DNA from: Botryotinia globosa
Lineage: Eukaryota > Ascomycota > Leotiomycetes > Helotiales > Sclerotiniaceae
DNA length: 64,000 bases
Assembly (NCBI GenBank): GCA_014898425.1
Contig: RCSZ01000009.1
Coordinates: forward strand, 1,488,001 to 1,552,000
Direction of reading: 5' to 3'
Below are positions 45,160-56,307 of the stretch, piece by piece. The translations under genes and the position numbers were made by a program. The first letter of the stretch is position 1. Every line of letters starts with the position of its first letter. Under the pieces are notes generated by a model, which saw nothing but the letters and a program-made list of their open reading frames with translations, was not told where the DNA came from and did no database searches.

Positions 45160-47834
45160 TTACACTTCTACAGCCCCAGTGCTCTCGATAGCTAAACCAT
45201 TCTTTTCAGCATTCATCTTCACTACCGCATTTTCGCCAGCCTTCAATTCCCCCCTGATGATCTTATCGGCCAGTCCATTGCCGATCTCCTTGGAGATGAG
45301 TCGGTTAAGTGGGCGAGCTCCAAACTTAGGATCTCTAACAAGCCATTGTCGCACCTCTTGATCTACTTCAAGTGTGATTCGTCGATCGTCCAGCCTCTTC
45401 TGGAGCTCTAAGAGTCTGATATCGACAATATCTCGGAGAACCTCTTTAGAAAGACGTTTGAATATTATAAATTCGTCAATACGGTTGATAAATTCAGGGG
45501 CATCTGTGATTATTGTTAGTTGTGAGCGAAGAAAAAAGATCATACAGGAGGCTAGGTAAAACTTACAATTATGTTGCACAACATCCATTACAGCGTTGCG
45601 GACAGAAGGTGCAATATCGCCATTGGCCTCTTCTTTATATGGATGCAAGGGGTTGAGGCCAAGGAGGATATCTGCGCCCAAATTGGAGGTGAAGACGATT
45701 AAAGTGTTGCGGAAATCAACTTTGTGGCCTTGACTATCCGTCAAAAACCCTTCATCCAATACTTGCAAAAGGAGAGTAGAGATATCTCGATGGGCTTTTT
45801 CAAATTCGTCGAAAAGAAGGACTGCATAAGGTTTTCTTCGGACAGCTTCAGTGAGTTGTCCAGCATCATCATATCCAACATATCCGGCGGGACTACCAAT
45901 TAACTTTGCTATCGAATGCTGCTCCTTAAATTCACTCATATCAAAACGAATAACAGCTGATTCAGTCGAGAACAAAAAATTTGCCATCTGTTTGCAAAGC
46001 TCAGTTTTTCCCACACCCGTCGGACCGAGAAAGAAAAACGATGCAACTGGTCTATTTTCGCCGTTCAAGCCTGCTCGTTGCATTCGGACTGCATTTGCAA
46101 CCGATCTGAGAGCCTCATCTTGACCACGAACAGACTGTCTCAAAGTATCTTCCATATGAATAAGCTTCTCGGCGTGCCCCGAGGTTAACTTTGTAACAGG
46201 AATGCCAGTGACACGTGATACAACAGCCGCAATGTCGTCAGCAGTCACAGCGTCGTGGATCAAAGTACCTCCGGATGAAGGGCCTGTCTCTCCATCTTTG
46301 GGCAGCTTTGCTTCTAATGATGGGATTACGGAATATCTTAGCTCTCCAGCACGACCATAATTGTTTTCGCGTTGTGCCTGATCGAGCTCGATGCGAGCTT
46401 TCTCGAGGTCCTCTTTTGTCTTCTTGATAGCATCAATTTCAGACCTCTCTGCCTCCCATTTCTCTGTCAACGATTTCGCTTCCTCTTGACACTCTTTCAG
46501 ATCATTTTCAAGCTTTTCGCGTCGTTCTTTGCTGGCGATATCTGTCTCCTTTCTAAGACTCTCGAGCTCTATCTGTAGCGTCATGATCTTTTGGTCAAGC
46601 TGCATAATAGCGTCCGGCTTGCTCTCTTGCTGTAACCTCAGACAACTTGCAGCTTCATCCATGAGGTCGATTGCTTTGTCGGGTAAGAAGCGATCTGTGA
46701 TATAACGATTGCTGTAGGTAGCAGCAGCAACCAAAGCCCCATCTGTAATGCGAACTCCATGATGCACTTCATACTTTTCCTTGATGCCTCTCAGAATGCT
46801 GATTGTGTCCTGAATCGTCGTTTCGCTGACTTGAATAGGCTGAAAGCGTCTCGCCAAAGCGACGTCCTTCTCGATTAGACGATACTCGTTGAGCGTGGTT
46901 GCTCCGCAGCATTGCAATTCACCCCGAGATAGTGCAGGTTTCAACAGATTACTTGCATCAATACTTCCTTCAGCTTTCCCTAATCCTAATAGCGTGTGCA
47001 ACTCATCCACAAATAGAATTATGCCGCCATGGGCTTCTTGAACCTGGGAGTTGTTAGAACAATTTCAAACATATACAAATTTCAAGCAAAAGATGGTACG
47101 TCTTGCACAGTGTGCAATTTTGTATTGCGAGATATAGCATTGTAGGCAGGTCTAATTATGAGGCCTATATCGACAGTCTGTATGTGTCTCAAGTGTACTA
47201 CTTGGTTGTACGTACTTGAAAAACATAACAAAACGACTATATCTACAAGCAAGCAACCACCGCGATGGAAATGAATACCCACCTCTTTCAAGACCGACTT
47301 CAATCGTTCCTCGAAATCACCACGAAACTTCGCCCCAGCAATAAGTTGTCCAAGATCCAGCGATATCACTTTCTTGTCTTTCACACTTTCTGGCACATCG
47401 CCTCTGACGATTCGTTGTGCTAAGCCCTCTAATATAGCTGTCTTTCCTGTTCCTGCACTTCCGATCAATACCGGGTTGTTTTTCGTTCGCCGCGATAGCA
47501 CTTGTATAGTTCTGTTAATTTCCGAATCTCTACCAATGACCGGATCTAGTTTTCCCTCCTTTGCTCGCGCAGTCAAATCGACACCATATTGTTCTAGGGC
47601 AGACTTTTGTTCTCCACCACCCATATCCATGCGGTGCGTGCCGCCTGGAGGGTGTGGACGTCCATTTGCGTATGTGCGAAGCGCAGTAGGAGGTGCGATA
47701 TTTCTGTAAGTAAATGCATGACTGCTATGTAATGGGAATTTGGTCAATGGCCGTCCGATTCGAACTTGTAGAGGAGCTCCTCTAAAAAGGCGAGAAGAGC
47801 TTTCAATTTGTCGTAGTACTTGGATATTCCTCAT
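45160..47834 (-). CDS. hsp78: Mitochondrial Hsp78/ClpB AAA+ disaggregase
   Basis: Hsp78 is the mitochondrial Hsp100 that, with mtHsp70, re-solubilises aggregated matrix proteins after heat stress. Exons 47834-47283, 47043-45567 and 45503-45160 are joined by introns of 239 and 63 nt, giving 790 residues. The start [19 protein letters not shown] begins an Arg-rich, acid-free presequence suited to mitochondrial import. NBD1 has Walker A GSAGTGKT (about 125-132) and Walker B IILFVDE just after the first splice. The middle coiled-coil domain ([17 protein letters not shown] onward) distinguishes ClpB-type from other Clp ATPases. NBD2 has [19 protein letters not shown] and the sensor region [20 protein letters not shown] across the second splice. 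The ClpB N-domain is absent, as in Hsp78. It shares a 573-bp divergent promoter region with eEF1B-alpha. Confidence 0.95.
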
Positions 47835-48407
47835 TATCGTGAGATTGAATGTCTTCAGTTCTAAAGAAAGAAAAGAAAAACAAAGTGGGAGAAAGATTAA
47901 TATCAATTCACATATGCGAATAAGACAGAGCACCAGGAGTGTATATATATATGTACGTGAATTTATAAGTTCTATCTAGAATAGTCTCGAGCATTCTGAG
48001 CGGGACGTAGAAGCTTCCCGCGATCTCTCCCCCACTAGCTGTATATCTACGGGAGCTTAGGTAAGCAACATCATTTTGTGCCTTATTTTTGACGGCAGCC
48101 ATTGGGCAAGAGAATCAAGCCTGATCCCGCCCCGCCACTAGGTGTCTCTCGATTGTAGCTCATTTGTTAATTTCGCTTTAAGCGATTGTAGACAATGCCT
48201 GAGCCAATCAAATTTTCACACCGTGGAAAGCAGCCGAAAGCACCATTTTTGAAGTTCTATATTCTTCCCAAAATTTGACTCACCCCACCACTCCTCATCA
48301 CAATCAACATCACCAATTTTGTTTGTTTTCCTCCTTTCTTAAAAAAGATAAAAAAATTCTTCACCTCTAATATCAAGAAAGAAAGAAGATATCTTACATT
48401 TTTCACA
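47835..48407. other. Shared divergent promoter region, Hsp78 / eEF1B-alpha
   Basis: Both genes start at its borders. Candidate heat-shock elements lie towards the Hsp78 side (listed). The 100 bases before the eEF1B start are pyrimidine- and ACC-rich, as common in highly expressed fungal translation genes. Confidence 0.6.
47978..48018 (-). promoter_or_regulatory. Candidate heat-shock elements upstream of Hsp78
   Basis: AGAAT-AGTCT-CGAGC-ATTCT (47978-47997) approximates four alternating nGAAn/nTTCn pentamers with two imperfect units. AGAAG-CTTCC (48009-48018) is a perfect two-unit element. They lie about 145-185 bases upstream of the Hsp78 ATG. Hsp78 is a classic heat-shock gene, which makes Hsf1 binding plausible, but this is inference. 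Confidence 0.4.
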
Positions 48408-49545
48408 ATGGGATTCACAGACTTTGTCAACGATGCTGGTCTTACCAGTAAGCTTTTCCCCGCCACGATAGAGAGAGATAATCTCGATTCGAAGGATTTT
48501 GAAAAAGCGCAGAAATTGACTTGACTTAGTGCTCAACAACTGGTTGGAGACTCGTTCATACATCGTTGGGTATGTGTTTAATTTCTTATCTGGACATCTG
48601 TCTGTTTTCATTTCTACCTGCGAGGGAGCATCCACGATGTGTCTATTTGCGCATCAGTACCCCTCCTCGAACATTTCCTAATATGATGAGCAACATTGGT
48701 CCGTGTTACTGAGCGGCCTCAAGAACCGCGTTATGGCGATATACCAAGCTTTATTGCATCTCTGATTTCTCTACTTTCATTGCAGCAATTTACCCAGAAA
48801 ATGATCGAAGAAAATATTAACTAGAGATTGTAGATACTCCCCAAGCCAAGCTGATGTAGCTGTCTTCAAGGCTCAGCAATCCGCCCCAGATGCTGCAAAA
48901 TTCCCCCACGCTGCTAGATGGTACAAGCACATCAACTCCTGGACCGAGGAATTCGGTACCCTCCCAGGTGATGCTTCCAAGGAATACACTTCATATGGCC
49001 CAGATAAGACCGAAGCTACCTTGAACCCAGCAAAGGCCCCAGCTGCCGAGGAAGAGGATGATGATGAGGTCGATCTTTTCGGCAGTGATGACGAGGAAGA
49101 AGATGCGGAGGCTGCCAGAATTAAGGAGGAGCGTCTGGCCGAGTACAAGAAGAAGAAGGAGGGCAAGAGCAAGCCTGCTGCCAAGTCTGTCGTCACAATG
49201 GATGTCAAGCCATGGGGTAAGTCGGGTTTTTGATTTGACGCTGATAACAATACTGATCGATTTATAGATGATGAGACCGACATGGCCGCATTGGAGGCTG
49301 CTGTTCGTGGCATCGAGAAGGACGGTCTCGTTTGGGGTGCTTCTAAACTTGTTGCTGTTGGTTTCGGTATCAAGAAGTTGCAGATCAACTTGGTCATTGA
49401 GGATGACAAGATTGGTCTTGATGATTTGCAAGAGGAGATTGCTGAGTTCGAGGACTATGTCCAATCCTCCGATATTGTATGCTATGCCCCTTCTGATCCC
49501 ATTGACAACGGCTAATAAGAACAGGCTGCCATGCAAAAGCTATAA
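48408..49545 (+). CDS. efb1: Translation elongation factor 1-beta (eEF1B-alpha), GDP/GTP exchange subunit
   Basis: It reloads eEF1A with GTP during translation elongation. Five exons (48408-48447, 48530-48569, 48834-49216, 49268-49476, 49525-49545) give 230 residues. Order: a GST-C-like N-terminal domain ([44 protein letters not shown]), an acidic linker ([20 protein letters not shown]), the CAGEF-type lysine-rich stretch, then the exchange domain ([40 protein letters not shown]) ending in the conserved AAMQKL, coded by a 21-nt last exon. Intron 2 is unusually long (264 nt) for this locus and contains a candidate C/D snoRNA. In budding yeast the EFB1 intron also hosts a snoRNA (snR18). Confidence 0.97.
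48676..48770 (+). ncRNA. Candidate C/D-box snoRNA in eEF1B-alpha intron 2, snR18-like
   Basis: Inside the 264-nt intron are a C box ATGATGA (48683-48689), a D' box CTGA (48709-48712) and a D box CTGA (48762-48765); a weak C' (ATGGCGA) lies at 48733-48739. The 12 bases TTGGTCCGTGTT (48696-48707), one base before D', are the exact complement of AACACGGACCAA, a universally conserved LSU rRNA segment. By the D+5 rule the modified base is the A of AAC-A-CGG, the position known as A649 of yeast 25S rRNA, methylated with guidance by snR18. Weak points: the C' box is poor and a terminal stem is hard to see. The borders are approximate. Confidence 0.75.
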
Positions 49546-49943
49546 AGCATCATTACGTCTAGGTTTTACCTTCGACTTCCGCTTCGTTCCTGTTCCTGAG
49601 ATGATTCCACGTTACCTATGGAGGTTTTGACTCTGATCAGTCAATAAATTATTATGATAAAAAATAAGTTTTACGAAATGATGATAATCATGGACTGCGA
49701 TAGAATTGAAATGCAAAAAAAAAGCCATAACAAGTACATAAATTTTACATGCAGATTACTTCTGTGATTCATTTGTGCCAAATTAATGTTTTTGTGATAT
49801 TTTACTCGCATATCTGTAAAAGATAAACCAATTGCCCACTATCGCGCTTACGATTCCCAAGGAGCCGCACCTTTACTAATAACGAGGACAAGCTGGAAAC
49901 TTGGACAACCCACAATCTTTAACAAAACACTACGTTCTCAAAC
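49546..49943. other. Intergenic region, eEF1B-alpha / EMC5
   Basis: Tandem-orientation A+T-rich spacer; no gene is supported. Confidence 0.5.
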
Positions 49944-50444
49944 ATGACTTGGATCTCCAAATCAATTACGGGCCTCGGCTTGCTGTTTCTCACGCACGCG
50001 TAAGTATACCGAAATCTAAACGATACTGCAAGCACTGACAGATATTATTCCTTCAGCTGCTATTCTGCCCACGAACACTCGGCCCTACAATCTACAGGAA
50101 CTGCCCATCTATCCTCTATCTCCTCCCACGCTACAACTACTGCCTCTCTACCAATCGATATATCTATCGAGACCATAGTATCGATTTTTATTGTTTGCCT
50201 TGGCTTAGTTTTAGGCACACCAGAATTACGACCTATACAATGGCGGGTTTGGGCAGGTAAAATTGAGCGAGAGGGAGCGAAAGGTTTTATGAACGCAGAT
50301 GGAGAGGTGGACAAAGATTTTGTTGGAAACCCCTTCAGAGTTCTTGAGAGTCGACCAAGCTTCATAGACATCAGAAGGCAAAGACACGAGTTTGCGGAGT
50401 GGATCAGGGAAGGAGGGGAACAAATTCCAACAAAAGAGTTATAG
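49944..50444 (+). CDS. emc5: ER membrane protein complex subunit 5 (EMC5/MMgT)
   Basis: EMC5 is a small subunit of the ER membrane protein complex that inserts transmembrane proteins; its animal homologue was first described as MMgT1. Exons 49944-49999 and 50057-50444 are joined in phase 2 by a 57-nt intron (GTAAGT donor), giving 147 residues. Seen: a first membrane helix ITGLGLLFLTHACYSAHEHS across the splice, a luminal/Ser-Thr loop, a second helix IDISIETIVSIFIVCLGLVL, then the conserved GTPELRPIQWRVWAGKIERE and a C-terminal FIDIRRQRHEFAEWIREGGE. These motifs are characteristic of fungal EMC5. The first frame is short, but the ATG and splice sites agree with the family. Confidence 0.9.
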
Positions 50445-50890
50445 ATCGAGGGGGCAAATATCGGGGGCAAGTGGTGTATGATATTGATTCTGTGGACGCT
50501 GTGATATGAATGATCTTGGCTGGAGAGCTACGTTGCACATAGTTGGAGAAGTGATATTTTGGGTTGCAGACAAATATCATGAAGTGGCACAAAAATTCAT
50601 ATACTGCTCAAACAACCCAATTTTGCGACTGTATCTACCCGACTACCTTGATATCATTGAAACATTTAAATACATTTACTGGCTTGAATATCTCGAGCGT
50701 CTTTGGCTATGTACATACAAGTAGTAAAGTTGTACAAATGAGGGAGGAATGATTGTCGCTTGGCAAAATCACTTCCGTAGTGCTCTCACCTTTCACATTT
50801 CGAATCTGATCTTGACTTATTTCAAAAGTTATTCGCCTTCTTGATTATTCCCTCTCACTTCCCTTGTTTTATTACAGTGTTCGAAATCTT
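50445..50890. other. Intergenic region, EMC5 / MSH5
   Basis: Tandem-orientation spacer without a supported gene; it should hold the MSH5 promoter. Confidence 0.5.
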
Positions 50891-53800
50891 ATGAGAAGCA
50901 TCAGTATGCCACCGTTTAAGCGTCGGCGAGTTACTTCCGGTGCAGGTTCTGGCCAGTCATCCTCCCGAGGACAATCGTCAAGAATCGGGTCAAGCTCATT
51001 CACAGCTACTTCCGTACAACGGGATGAACATAAATCGTCTTCAATCCACCTTTCTCCTCATTGTAATAGAATATCGATGAACTCAGAATCAGCACATATA
51101 GCCTCCCCATCATCAGTGCAAGATGAGGTCAACATTGTCGAACCAGGAGAGAACGAGGCTGATATTCAAGAACGCGAGGATTGCGATTCCATGAATGAAG
51201 TTGTCATGGCTGTCGAATTGAAAGGACGTGGTACAGTAGGGTGCGCATATTATCTCGCGAGAGAAGAAAAATTATGCATGATGGCAGATATCAGTATGGC
51301 TGGACTTGACATAATCGACACTCTAAAAGTTCACGTGGATCCCACTGGTAGGGTCTTATGAAAGCCTTTAGATATTGTTTATACTAACGATATCAAAGTA
51401 ATCCTAATAAGCACCCGTTGCGAGGAGGCACTTGAAGATCTTCTTCAAAGAGATGCCAAGGGCATCGACCGAGGAGACGCCAGTAGGTTTTTGGTGAAAG
51501 GCGCCAATTGATGCTAAGCTGACCTTACAGATGATATATTCGGCTCATATATTCTCGATTCCCGACCGGCCTCGGAATTTTATTACGAGGTCGCAAAGAA
51601 CAAGTTGGCTAGCTTGGGTATTGAAGGCCCAAGGGGCGCTGTAATGATGCTTGCTACACCTGGTGATGAGCTCGCTGGAAACCACACTCATGATTACGCA
51701 GACTTAAGTGGTAAGGGTCGTGAAGGAAGATTCATGAGACTTGCGGGCTGGATTGATCTGGATAGCAAAATCTCGGTAGGTCATGCACCTTGCTTCCTTC
51801 ACCCAAATGGCGTTGTATCTCAATCTTAATCAGGTAGATACAGTTGACCTACAATGAGTGTTGAGGTGAGAACAACAAGCACCACATGGCTTTACTAATA
51901 AACGTGCTTAAAGGTTGGCTGTGCCGGTGCGGTGCTTAATTACCTCGGACGACGACGAAGTGTAGATTATCTACCTAATGACGAGGCTGCATTGATTGCA
52001 TTCAGGGTCCGCACTATCGAGATGTCTTCATTAACGGATATGATGTTCGTAAATGCAGACACATTATCGTCACTCCAAATCATCCAATCCGAGTCTCATC
52101 CGAACTCTCATATGCAAGGACCAAATAAGTCTACATCAGGATCAAAAGAAAGCCTATCCGTTTTTGGTCTGTTCTATCATTTGGCTAGCACACCACAGGG
52201 TAAGCAGAAGCTTCGGAAGATGTTCATGAGGCCAAGCATAGATATTTCAGTAATTAAGGAAAGACTCTTCACAATAGGTGTCTTTTTACTTCCAGGGAAT
52301 GGACCTATGTTACAAGAAATTCAAAGGAGCCTGAAGAGTGTCAAAGATATCAGAACTGTGGTAATACATCTTCAGAAAGGTGTGAGTGGAGGTTCTACGA
52401 AGGCAACAGCAGTCAAAAGTGGCGTTTGGGGGAGCATCCTCTCGTTTACCTACCGTTCGCTCAAGATACTAGAAGCATTGCGAGGGCTGATAGGCGATAA
52501 GACTATCATTGCTGGCAAGGTGAGAATGCCTACATCGTCCAAAGGACATAAGCTGAACCATTATACTAGCTCCTCGGTGAAACTCGCCCCAATGACCTTC
52601 TTGGTATTGGTCAAGCAATTACCAAGACGATAGATTTTGAGAGATCGGCTGAACAACATCGTGTCACTGTCAGACAAGGTGTTGACCCGGAGCTAGACGG
52701 AATGAAAAGAACATATGACGGAATGGAAAGCCTTCTTACCGAAGTCCAACAGAAAATGTCAGATGATATACCTGAATGGGCTCGCCAATATGTCGAAAAT
52801 TGCATATATTTTCCACAACTTGGGTTTCTGACAGTGGTACAACTTGATCCTGATACAGGCGAAGGAAAATATAAAGGTGAGGGAACCGACGAAGATGAAT
52901 GGTCTCAAACATTTGTCAGTGACGAGAAAGTATATTACAAGAACGAGCATATGAGACAAATGGACGAGTACATTGGCGATATGTATAGTATGATTACAGG
53001 CAAGTTACTCGGACATCGATTTATCGCACATACTGATTGTGCGTCATTCGTTAGACAGAGAGATCGAAATCATACATCACCTCACTGTGCGTGTACTTGA
53101 ACAGGAGAATCTTCTTATCACAGTGTCAGATTTATGCGGAGAACTTGATAGTCTCGTTGCACTGGCTCTCGGGGCTATTAAATATCGTTTCAATCCACCA
53201 ACTATCACGCAAGCCAATGTAATTGACATACGAGGTGGACGACATCCTCTTCAAGAGCTTACAGTCCCATCATATGTACCAAACGACTGTTACCTTGTGG
53301 GCGGATCAGGACACTCCATACCAATTGATCAAGAACCTTCCTCGAGTACTCACCGGGACTCGGAAGGCATCGAAGGCCCAAATATGCTCCTTATGACTGG
53401 GCCAAATTATTCTGGAAAGAGTGTTTATCTCAAGCAAACCGCTCTGATTGTTTATTTGGCTCATATTGGCAGTTATGTCCCGGCGGACAAGGCGGTTGTA
53501 GGCCTTACAGATAAGATATTAACTCGAATATCTACTCGTGAAAGTGTTTCCCGAAATCAGAGCGCCTTCATGATTGACCTGCAACAGATAGCTCTCTGTA
53601 CAACCCTTGCAACCCACCGTAGTCTTGTGGTTATTGATGAGTTTGGTAAAGGTACAAATTCAACAGATGGCGCTGGCCTGGCTTGTGGCGTGTTCGAATA
53701 TTTTCTTGGGCTTGAATCACGTCGACCAAAAGTTCTCGGTGCAACCCATTTTCACGAAATATTCGAGAACGGATATTTGTCCCCAAGACCGGAATTGGCT

Positions 53801-54202
53801 TTTGGTCATATGGATGTTCATGTGAACAAACAATCTGACCTAGCTGACAATCAAGTTACGTACCTATACAATTTTGTGCTAGGTAGAAGTACTTCCAGTT
53901 TTGGTACTTCTTGTGCTGCAATGAATGGAATAGATCCTGCTATTGTCGAAAGAGCCGAGGATTTGATATTGTTAGCTGCTCGGGGGGAGGATCTCATGCA
54001 AGCTTTTGCAGCAAATGCCTCGGAGAAAGATGCTCAAGACTTGAAGGATGCAGAAAATATTGGCAGACGCTTTCTTGAGCAAAAATTTCCTCTGTCGGGT
54101 GTTAATAATGTCGTCATCGACGTCCGAAGTATTCTCCGAAACATTCTGGATGTCGAGAGTGGGCAAGACATGAAACAAGGATTCGAGAATTCGGGTTTGT
54201 AG
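50891..54202 (+). CDS. msh5: MutS homologue 5 (MSH5), meiotic crossover protein
   Basis: MSH5 pairs with MSH4 to stabilise recombination intermediates and promote crossovers in meiosis; it does not act in mismatch repair. Six exons (50891-51347, 51399-51482, 51531-51775, 51914-52519, 52570-52999, 53055-54202) give 989 residues. The Ser-rich leader (1-110) is followed by the connector/core regions (VVMAVELKGRGTVGCAYYLA, VGCAGAVLNYLGRRRSV, LSVFGLFYHLASTPQGKQKL) and the C-terminal ABC-type ATPase with Walker A MTGPNYSGKSVYLKQ, SRNQSAFMIDLQQIA, and Walker B LVVIDEFGKGTNSTDGAGLA with GATHFHEIF. The N-terminal mismatch-recognition domain of repair MutS proteins is missing, as in MSH5. The fifth intron starts with GCAAGT (GC-AG type), required by phase. 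Either ATG 50891 or 50906 may be the start. Confidence 0.95.
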
Positions 54203-55607
54203 AACCGCTGTTGATCTTTCTCACCAATGTTCGAAATCATGTTGATCAAGTTGATCGTTCTAAATATAGCTTATAAAATATGCAATCATCGCTCTAGTAT
54301 TGATCAAGTTGCAAGATCTCTCAAACAGATACAATTTTCGTCTGATAATTGCGAATTATAGTTTTCCTCCCTTCAGATTGATGTCGAGACGCGAAAGATT
54401 CGTCTTTCAAATCTCGAAGATGTATAGAGTAAGGCGTGGCGGGGATCTCTTGGAACTTATCAGGGCCCACTTGCTCTCCTGATAGGGCTGAAATGAAGCA
54501 CTTAGCTTCACCATGAAATCACTTTGATGAATACCAGACAAAAACTCACCAATGCCTTAATCATCTCCGTCCAAATTAACATTACACTGAGTCTGTTAAC
54601 CCAGAATTCAGAGTTGCAAATTAGTAAAACAAGCTAGTGAGCCGCGAGGACCGAAGAAGCAAGTATTTTTTTCAGTCTGTGATACTCGTCTAGTTTCAGA
54701 ATGGGCCAATGTGCCAGTAATACTCTGTGTTATTTCATTTATTTTGGTGGCCATGAACGCGATACCAGCTAAGGAAACAGAATTATGGTCCATATTCCTG
54801 CAAAAAATGGCAGCAGAGACGAAGTCGTCTCTCTTCATTTTGATGGGACATAGTTGAGACTGCAACGCGAATACAACATTTATTCATGCAGGATTGGAGA
54901 AATTGAGAGATTCTATTTCATTGTTGTGTATGCGAAAATGACGACGAGAATGCAGTGTTCACTGATTAGATTAGTGAATGATAGTCCCGTCGTCCGAGAA
55001 AAGAGGAGTTGCTGGAAGGTATTGATGGTGAAGTCTGAGGGTAAAAGACCTCCCCACTGCAACTCGATCAGAACGTCAGTGCGAGATGTCAAGTAGTGGC
55101 ATCTATAACTTTAGACGCCACAGAGTTGTTGTTACTGGCGTCTATCATTTTTCGAATTGGTTGCTAACAGGGAAGTTGAGCAAATATGCATGAATTCCTC
55201 GCCTGCAGCTTCTTTTCTCCTCGCTGCGTTGACTCCTAAGAATAGAATGTTCAACTTAAGGGTGTGAAGGGCGGAGAAGTCCCAATTAAATTTGTCTTGG
55301 AGTTCAACTGGACCTTCAGTTGACCAATGCTTCTGTGTTGCAAATTATGTGGGATATCTTTTAGCGTGTGGTCGAAGTTTATGCTTCTGTTTTCGGATAC
55401 TTGAGTTGATATTGCCAAGGACTTTGACAAGTTATAATGCGGACTGTGATCACCGTGCTTTCCAATTCATTATCCTCATCATTCATCCACTCATCCATTC
55501 AATCCCCAAAACGAAGCTGGTCTTTTCCAAAGCAGGTCTTGTAGTCCAAATACATATCATCATATCCAAATATTTTTCAAGTTCAGTATCAATATCCAAC
55601 TTTCACA
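54203..55607. other. Intergenic region, MSH5 / secreted protein gene
   Basis: No supported gene or repeat in 1.4 kb. The last 150 bases should contain the promoter of the secreted-protein gene. Confidence 0.5.
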
Positions 55608-56307
55608 ATGCAATTCTCGAGCGCTCTCTTCTTGGCTCTTGCTGCCGCAACTGTGTCTGCTTCATCTGTAAGTTATTTCCGTCTTTCCACCGACTCCTCA
55701 TCTTATCTAACATATACCTAGGGCGTCTCTGGAAGCGAGACCGCTGTAGGTACTGCTAAGGCAACCGGATTCGGAACTGGTGCAAAACCCAGCTTGGTTC
55801 CCCGCGTCGTACACGGTCCGTACCGCCGTAAGGATTCCAACGAGTCAGGGTCTGCCAAGGGAACCGGAGCTAAAACTGATGGTGGCTCTGCAAAGGCAAC
55901 TGGTGCACAAGGAGCAGGATCTGCTAAGTCCACAGGGGGAGCAAGCTCTGGTGGCGATGGCAATGGTGCAGCCAAGGGTACTGGATCTGGCGGAAAGGCT
56001 TCCAAGACAGCAGGAGCTGGCTCTGCAAAAGAGACCGGAGGGAGCTCGACAGAGGGGTCAACTGAAAATACTGGCAAGGGATCCGCTTCCGCTTCAGGTG
56101 AAGGGGCTGCATCGGCATCCGGGGCTGGTGGCGCTTCTGCCACTTCTACTTCTCCAGGTTCGTTCTCCTCTCTCTTAGAGCTCTTGAAATTCTCTTGCTA
56201 ACTTCGATGGATTAGCTATCCCCACTGGCGGTGCCGCATCTCTATCCCATAATGGAGGAATGGCTGCAGTTGCTGGCCTTGGCGTTGCATTCGCTGTTTT
56301 CATGTAA
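55608..56307 (+). CDS. Small secreted Gly/Ala/Ser/Thr-rich protein, probably GPI-anchored
   Basis: I do not recognise a family. Exons 55608-55667, 55722-56157 and 56216-56307 give 195 residues. Residues 1-20 (MQFSSALFLALAAATVSASS) form a clear signal peptide, ending exactly at the first splice. A Kex2-like dibasic site lies in HGPYRRKDSNE (about residue 53). The central part (55-165) is low in complexity with five loosely repeated SAK-x-TG units and long Gly/Ser/Ala stretches, offering many O-glycosylation sites. The C-terminal GGMAAVAGLGVAFAVFM is a hydrophobic tail after small residues, the usual form of a GPI-attachment signal. No cysteines are present. This fits a cell-wall or surface protein; an effector role is possible but unsupported. 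Confidence 0.8.

Noticed and set aside
55718..56143. 141-codon Pro/Ala-rich frame (minus)
   Set aside because: It is the antisense shadow of the Gly/Ser-rich secreted protein, whose exons, signal peptide and anchor are coherent.
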